In this document: in pieces, positions 5,853 to 9,177 of the stretch
Numbering within the stretch: the first letter of the stretch is position 1
How the letters are laid out: each line of letters begins with the position of its first letter
NCBI GenBank assembly: GCA_034666705.1
Contig: JAXDLH010000035.1
Span: 1-9,177 of the forward strand
Direction of reading: 5' to 3'
Length of the DNA stretch: 9,177 nucleotides
DNA from: JAXDLH01 sp034666705
GTDB lineage: Bacteria > Chloroflexota > UBA6077 > SHYK01
Translations under genes and position numbers: made by a program
Notes under the pieces: model-generated
Database searches by the model: none
What the model saw: the letters and a program-made list of their open reading frames with translations, nothing else
What the model was told of the DNA's origin: nothing

Positions 5853-8438
5853 CTATGCGTCCGACCGAAACGCCGTCGCCGGATCGACGCGGGCGGCGCG
5901 CAGTGTAGGAACCAGGCTGCCCACCAGCGTCATTGCGATGCAGAGCAGTCCCGCCGCCAGGAATGTCACCGCGTCAGCTGGCTGCACGCCGGCCAGCAGT
6001 GTCTGCATCCCCCGCCCAGCTGCGTAAGCGATGGCAAGTCCGGGGAGAACCCCGGCGGCGGCGAGAAAGATTCCCTGCCGCATGATCAAGCGGACGATCT
6101 CGCTCCGCTGCGCGCCGAGCGCCATGCGCACGCCGATCTCGTGCTGGCGACTCGACACTGTGAAGGACAACAGACCGTGAATGCCGATTGCGGCGAGGAG
6201 GAATGCGATTGCCGCAAATGCTACCAGCACACGAACCTGCACGGCCCTCGCCGCCGTGACATCCGAGACTATCGCCGACAAAGTCTTGATGTTCGAGATC
6301 GGCTGTTGCGGATCGACTTGCTGCACCACCCGCCGCAGGGCCGGAATCAGCGTCGCCGCCGGCACCGAGGAGCGAATCACCAGATCCTTCGGAGAGTAGA
6401 ACGTGTTCGCCGCGTCGGCCACCTGCTTGTACGAGAGATACACCTGTGGCTCGCTCTGCTGCTCCGGACCCCGCATCCGCACGTCGCCGACGACACCGAC
6501 CACCGTGCGCAGAGTGCCCAGAAACTTGAACCGCTTGCCGATGGGATCTTCGTTCGGGTAATAGCGCTTCACGAATGACTCGCTTACCACGGCTATCCAA
6601 ACCTGGTTGGCGTCGTCGCTGTCGCTCACGTCGCGACCACGGCGGAGTGGAATGCCGAGGGTGGTGAAATAGCCCGGCGACACGAAGCGGCTGCTGGCAC
6701 GATCGGCCCGAGCTCCTGTCAGCGCTTGACCCTCCGGGATGACAGGCCACACTCCGCCCATGTTCGCAATCGGCAGCGACGTGATGTAAGCGGCGCTCGA
6801 CACCCCCGGAATCGCCCGCACGCCCGACAGCACATCCCGATAGAACGGAATACGGCGCCCGGTGGTGTCGTTGCGCACCCCGGTCAGCGCGGTGCGAAGT
6901 GTCAGCACACTCTCCGCCTTGAATCCAGGATCGACGCTCTGCAGTCGCAGCAGCGCTCGCATCAGGAGGCCCGCCGAAATCAGGAGCACCACCGACGCCA
7001 TCACTTCGGCGATCACCAGCGCGGAGCGCGCTCGCTCCCGGCGTCCGCCGCCCGAGCGCGCGCCGAGCCCCATTCCGGCGATATCGACCCGCCCTGCCGA
7101 TCTCCACGCCGGCAGCACGCCGAATCCAACTCCCGTCACCGCCGTGAGCAGCGCCGCGAACACCAGCACTCGCGGATCGATCGACGGCAATTGGGCGATG
7201 GGCAGCGTCGTGGGAACGAGCCTCGTCAGCAGCGGCAACGCGACGTAGGCGACTGCTACGCCGAGCGCGCCCCCCAGGGCAGCGAGGACGAGACTCTCTG
7301 TCATCGATTGGCGCACGAGGCGCTCGCGTCCGGCGCCGAGCGCGGTACGCACCAGAATCTCCTTCCGGCGCATCAGAGCGCGCGCCAGCAGCAGATTCGC
7401 GAGGTTGGCGCAGGCGATCAGCAGCACGCAAACAGCGGCGCCGCACAGCGCCAGCAACAACAGGCGCGACTGATTCGAGAGCTCGTCGCGCAGCGGATTG
7501 ACCAACACACCGACGTTTTCCATGTCATCCGGATACTGCTGCTGCAGCCGCCTGGCGATGAGGTCCATCTCGGTGCTGGCCTGCTTGTGCGGCACTCCTC
7601 GCCGCAGCTTGGCGAGAACTTCCCAGTACGTGTTGCTGATGTCTTCATCGTTCTGGCCCGCCGTACCAATCAGTGTCCAGAGAGCGATGTCCCGATTTGG
7701 GAAATGAAAGTCCCTCGGCATCACACCGACCACGATCCGTGGATTTCCATCGATGAGTATCTGGCGGCCGACGATCGCCGGATCGCCACCGAGCTGCGCT
7801 TGCCACACTCCGTAGCTGAGAACGACCGGACCGGTGGCGCCTTCGCCCTCTTCGGACGCGATGAAAAGGCGGCCGAGCATTGGCTGGATGCCGAGTATTG
7901 GAAGGAGATCGGCCGTGACGACCGCTGTCTCCAGGCGCCACGGGTCACCCTGTCCCACGAGGTTGACGGCGTTTGTGTAGTACGCGCCCATGGACTCGAA
8001 CGATTGGCTCGTCTTCCACTGCCTGTAGATGGCCGGCGAGACCTGATTGCGGCCGCCATCTTGCGCCTCCCAGAGCTTGACCAGCCGGTCGGCATCCGGG
8101 TACGGCAGCGCCCGCAGGAGAACGAAATCTGCGACCGAGAACGCCGCGGTGTTGGCGCCGATTCCGAGCGCCGTGACGAGAACGGCGGTGAGAGCGAATC
8201 CCGGCGAGCGAGCAAGCGTCCTGGCGGTGTAGCGCAGGTCCTGGCGCAGGATGTCCCAGTGCACCGCCGCCGCATTGAACACCACGTCCGCGATGGTCTC
8301 CACCCACAGCTTCAGCCTCGAGAGGGTTCCCGATGTCTCGCGAAGGCGCGCTCCCAGAATCGAGCGCATCTCGCCTCCGTACTCGGCCCGGAACGACGCT
8401 GGATAGAGGTGGAGAAGCGCGGAGTAGAAGCGACTCAT
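5853..8438 (-). CDS. ADOP-family MacB-like ABC permease, internally duplicated
   Basis: This 861-residue inner-membrane protein has the architecture of the 'acidobacterial duplicated orphan permease' family. A short N-terminal prefix domain (about 1-60, 'LLHLYPASFRAEYGGEM') precedes two MacB-like units. Unit 1 has a first helix at 83-108, a periplasmic domain (about 110-325), then three helices between about 326 and 445. Unit 2 repeats this: helix 474-494, periplasmic 505-730, helices 734-845. The cytoplasmic coupling motif is duplicated as 'EILVRTALGAG' (360-370) and 'EIGVRMALGAQ' (767-777), both expected to contact an ATPase. Other family hallmarks are 'LGIGANTAAFSV' and 'VVGVVGDVR'. No ATP-binding domain is fused. 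ATG 8436-8438 overlaps the padR stop by 4 bases (ATGA). A separate ATPase and an adaptor follow in the same operon, unlike the 'orphan' norm. Substrate unknown. Confidence 0.93.
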   Translation of the reverse strand: MSRFYSALLHLYPASFRAEYGGEMRSILGARLRETSGTLSRLKLWVETIADVVFNAAAVHWDILRQDLRYTARTLARSPGFALTAVLVTALGIGANTAAFSVADFVLLRALPYPDADRLVKLWEAQDGGRNQVSPAIYRQWKTSQSFESMGAYYTNAVNLVGQGDPWRLETAVVTADLLPILGIQPMLGRLFIASEEGEGATGPVVLSYGVWQAQLGGDPAIVGRQILIDGNPRIVVGVMPRDFHFPNRDIALWTLIGTAGQNDEDISNTYWEVLAKLRRGVPHKQASTEMDLIARRLQQQYPDDMENVGVLVNPLRDELSNQSRLLLLALCGAAVCVLLIACANLANLLLARALMRRKEILVRTALGAGRERLVRQSMTESLVLAALGGALGVAVAYVALPLLTRLVPTTLPIAQLPSIDPRVLVFAALLTAVTGVGFGVLPAWRSAGRVDIAGMGLGARSGGGRRERARSALVIAEVMASVVLLISAGLLMRALLRLQSVDPGFKAESVLTLRTALTGVRNDTTGRRIPFYRDVLSGVRAIPGVSSAAYITSLPIANMGGVWPVIPEGQALTGARADRASSRFVSPGYFTTLGIPLRRGRDVSDSDDANQVWIAVVSESFVKRYYPNEDPIGKRFKFLGTLRTVVGVVGDVRMRGPEQQSEPQVYLSYKQVADAANTFYSPKDLVIRSSVPAATLIPALRRVVQQVDPQQPISNIKTLSAIVSDVTAARAVQVRVLVAFAAIAFLLAAIGIHGLLSFTVSSRQHEIGVRMALGAQRSEIVRLIMRQGIFLAAAGVLPGLAIAYAAGRGMQTLLAGVQPADAVTFLAAGLLCIAMTLVGSLVPTLRAARVDPATAFRSDA

Positions 8439-8797
8439 GCTTTGGCCGGCACGAGCCCCTGTGCCCGCGCCATCCTCACCAGGTCGGCCATCCGCCGCGC
8501 CTCAGCGCCGGCGACCGCGGTTCCAAAGGGAGTTATTCGATAGTATCGCCGCCGCTCGTCGTCGAGCTCGGGTGCCGGCCGGTCTCGCGTCTCGCGCAAG
8601 AGTCCCTGCTCGAGCATTCGCTGGATTGACCGGTAGAGTGTTCCGGCGCTGAGCCGGATCTCACCGCCTGTGCGTTGTTCCACATCCTGGATCACGGCGT
8701 AGCCGTGTCGATCTTCCTTCGCCAGCGCGAGCAGGATGTGGAACGTCGCGGCGGGGAGCGGCAGAAGGGCGTCGATGTCGGAGGCGTTGTGTGTCAT
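8435..8797 (-). CDS. PadR-family transcriptional regulator (ADOP-associated)
   Basis: This 120-residue winged-helix repressor carries a full PadR N-terminal domain: 'TFHILLALAKEDRHGYAVIQ' (18-37), the 'RLSAGTLYRSIQRMLEQGLL' recognition region (48-67) and the wing 'DDERRRYYRITPFG' (79-92), followed by a short dimerisation helix. PadR proteins of this kind are known to sit next to ADOP permeases in Acidobacteriota, as here, and probably repress the operon they head. I chose ATG 8795-8797, with GGAG at 8801-8804. A longer frame to ATG 8843-8845 would add 16 residues, but its codons would run through the -35 and -10 boxes and the dyad, so it is unlikely. The 3' end overlaps the permease start by 4 bases, implying coupled translation. 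The ligand is unknown. Confidence 0.92.
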   Translation of the reverse strand: MTHNASDIDALLPLPAATFHILLALAKEDRHGYAVIQDVEQRTGGEIRLSAGTLYRSIQRMLEQGLLRETRDRPAPELDDERRRYYRITPFGTAVAGAEARRMADLVRMARAQGLVPAKA

Positions 8798-8804
8798 GAT
8801 CTCC

Positions 8805-8832
8805 ACTATAGCCACTGTGCATATATTGTCAA
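8805..8832 (-). promoter_or_regulatory. Sigma-70-type promoter of the padR operon, near-leaderless
   Basis: On the minus strand, TTGACA (8827-8832) is followed after 16 bp by TATAGT (8805-8810), a strong -35/-10 pair. Transcription would begin about 7 bases past the -10 box, near 8798, directly at the ATG at 8797. The mRNA would then be leaderless or nearly so, and the GGAG at 8801-8804 might not be transcribed. A start a few bases earlier would keep it. The promoter precedes the whole padR-permease-adaptor-ATPase operon. Confidence 0.7.
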
Positions 8833-8840
8833 TGGCTATA
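8807..8840. promoter_or_regulatory. Inverted repeat enclosing the padR promoter, probable PadR operator
   Basis: TATAGCCA (8807-8814) and TGGCTATA (8833-8840) are perfect 8-bp inverted arms separated by 18 bp, with arm centres 26 bp apart. One arm overlaps the -10 box and the other abuts the -35 box. The centre is AT-rich with partial extra symmetry. Such placement would let a PadR dimer, or two dimers, shut off the promoter, giving autoregulation. That PadR binds here is inferred from position alone. Confidence 0.65.
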
Positions 8841-8907
8841 TCCACGGCGTTTGTATCACGCTGCCGGGTTAGACACCCCCTGTCGACGGACCGTTGAACG
8901 GGTACGA

Positions 8908-8952
8908 CCCAGCTGGCCGGATCTACTCAACAATTGATCCGCCGATGCTGGG
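8908..8952. other. Nested hairpin between receiver-domain gene and padR promoter
   Basis: CCCAGC (8908-8913) pairs with GCTGGG (8947-8952). Inside, CGGATC (8918-8923) pairs with GATCCG (8936-8941) around a 12-base loop, with internal loops of 4 and 5 bases between the stems. It lies 26 bases downstream of the stop of the receiver-domain gene, so it may end or protect that transcript. No T-run follows on the minus strand. The rest of 8846-8977 shows nothing convincing except a small CCGT/ACGG hairpin at 8891-8901. Confidence 0.35.
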
Positions 8953-8977
8953 CCGCCGGGCGTAGTGATCGGAGGGC

Positions 8978-9177
8978 TTAGCGCAGATATCGCTGCACGA
9001 TTGCCCGGAGATTCGCGGCGTCGAACGGTTTTTCGATATGCTCCTTCGGCGGGTCGGAAAGGAAAGAGCGCGTCTTCTCGGTGAAAGCGCCGCCTGTCAC
9101 GAAGATCATCGCCTTCGCCTGCTCCGCGGACAAAAGTGAAATCTCGGAGTGCAGCTCGATCCCGGTCATGATGGGCA
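8978..9177 (-). CDS. Response-regulator receiver domain, C-terminal part (likely hybrid histidine kinase tail)
   Basis: The frame is open to the window edge and ends at TAA 8978-8980, so only about 66 residues, the second half of a receiver domain, are visible. It opens with 'PIMTGIEL', the conserved stretch a few residues after the phospho-acceptor Asp, which itself lies outside the window. Next come the beta-4 strand 'AMIFVTGGAFTEKTRSFL' with the conserved Thr, and 'HIEKPFDAANLRAIV' with the invariant Lys-Pro of beta-5. The protein stops right after the last helix, with no output domain. That fits a single-domain regulator, or more likely a hybrid sensor kinase ending in a receiver, where this 'VTGGAFT...KPF' form is common. 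An ATG at 9167-9169 lies inside the domain and is not the start. Confidence 0.85.
   Translation of the reverse strand, partial: PIMTGIELHSEISLLSAEQAKAMIFVTGGAFTEKTRSFLSDPPKEHIEKPFDAANLRAIVQRYLR

Noticed and set aside
5553..6578. 341-codon plus-strand frame across the adaptor-permease junction
   Set aside because: Crosses two well-supported minus-strand genes and encodes a composition typical of shadow frames.
5974..7446. 490-codon second minus-strand frame inside the permease gene
   Set aside because: Arg/Ala/Gly-rich out-of-frame translation with no recognisable motif; the 5853-8438 frame explains the region.
6726..8543. 605-codon open frame on the plus strand opposite the ADOP permease
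   Set aside because: Its product is a low-complexity Arg/His/Glu/Gln-rich string with no domain, as expected for the antisense frame of a GC-rich gene. The minus-strand frame has full family motifs.
8798..8845. Upstream ATG at 8845 as the padR start
   Set aside because: The extra 16 codons would be made of the -35 box, the -10 box and the inverted repeat. The ATG at 8797 has GGAG close by and gives a normal PadR N-terminus.

Overview
This 9.2 kb window looks like chromosomal DNA from a GC-rich bacterium of the Acidobacteriota or Gemmatimonadota type. The best clue is a PadR-family repressor gene overlapping a very long, internally duplicated MacB-like permease. That pair is typical of the 'acidobacterial duplicated orphan permease' (ADOP) family, which is greatly expanded in those phyla. 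The C-terminal style of the TPR protein at the left edge and of the receiver domain at the right edge fits the same groups. The sequence alone does not separate the two phyla.

Layout. Bases 1-693 (+) hold the end of a TPR-repeat protein. Bases 694-882 are a regulatory gap with a foldable segment, a 12-A tract, a near-consensus sigma-70 promoter and overlapping dyads. Bases 883-3830 (+) are a four-gene operon of a YtrA-type GntR regulator, an ABC ATPase and two paralogous ABC-2 membrane proteins, all with overlapping ends. A long hairpin (3845-3892) lies where this operon meets a convergent one. Bases 3859-8797 (-) are a second four-gene operon, read right to left: PadR regulator, ADOP/MacB-type permease, MacA-like periplasmic adaptor and LolD/MacB-like ATPase. 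Bases 8798-8977 hold the PadR promoter, inside a perfect 8+8 bp inverted repeat, and a nested hairpin. Bases 8978-9177 (-) are the C-terminal part of a response-regulator receiver domain, probably the tail of a hybrid histidine kinase.

How it works together (inference). The window is two tail-to-tail, self-contained exporter cassettes, each led by its own small winged-helix regulator and each with a promoter overlapped or enclosed by dyad symmetry. The left cassette resembles the Gram-positive YtrABCD-type system. The right one is a tripartite, MacAB-like efflux or mechanotransmission machine whose permease belongs to a family normally found without partners. No outer-membrane TolC-like gene is present. 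I saw no mobile element, CRISPR array, tRNA or rRNA.
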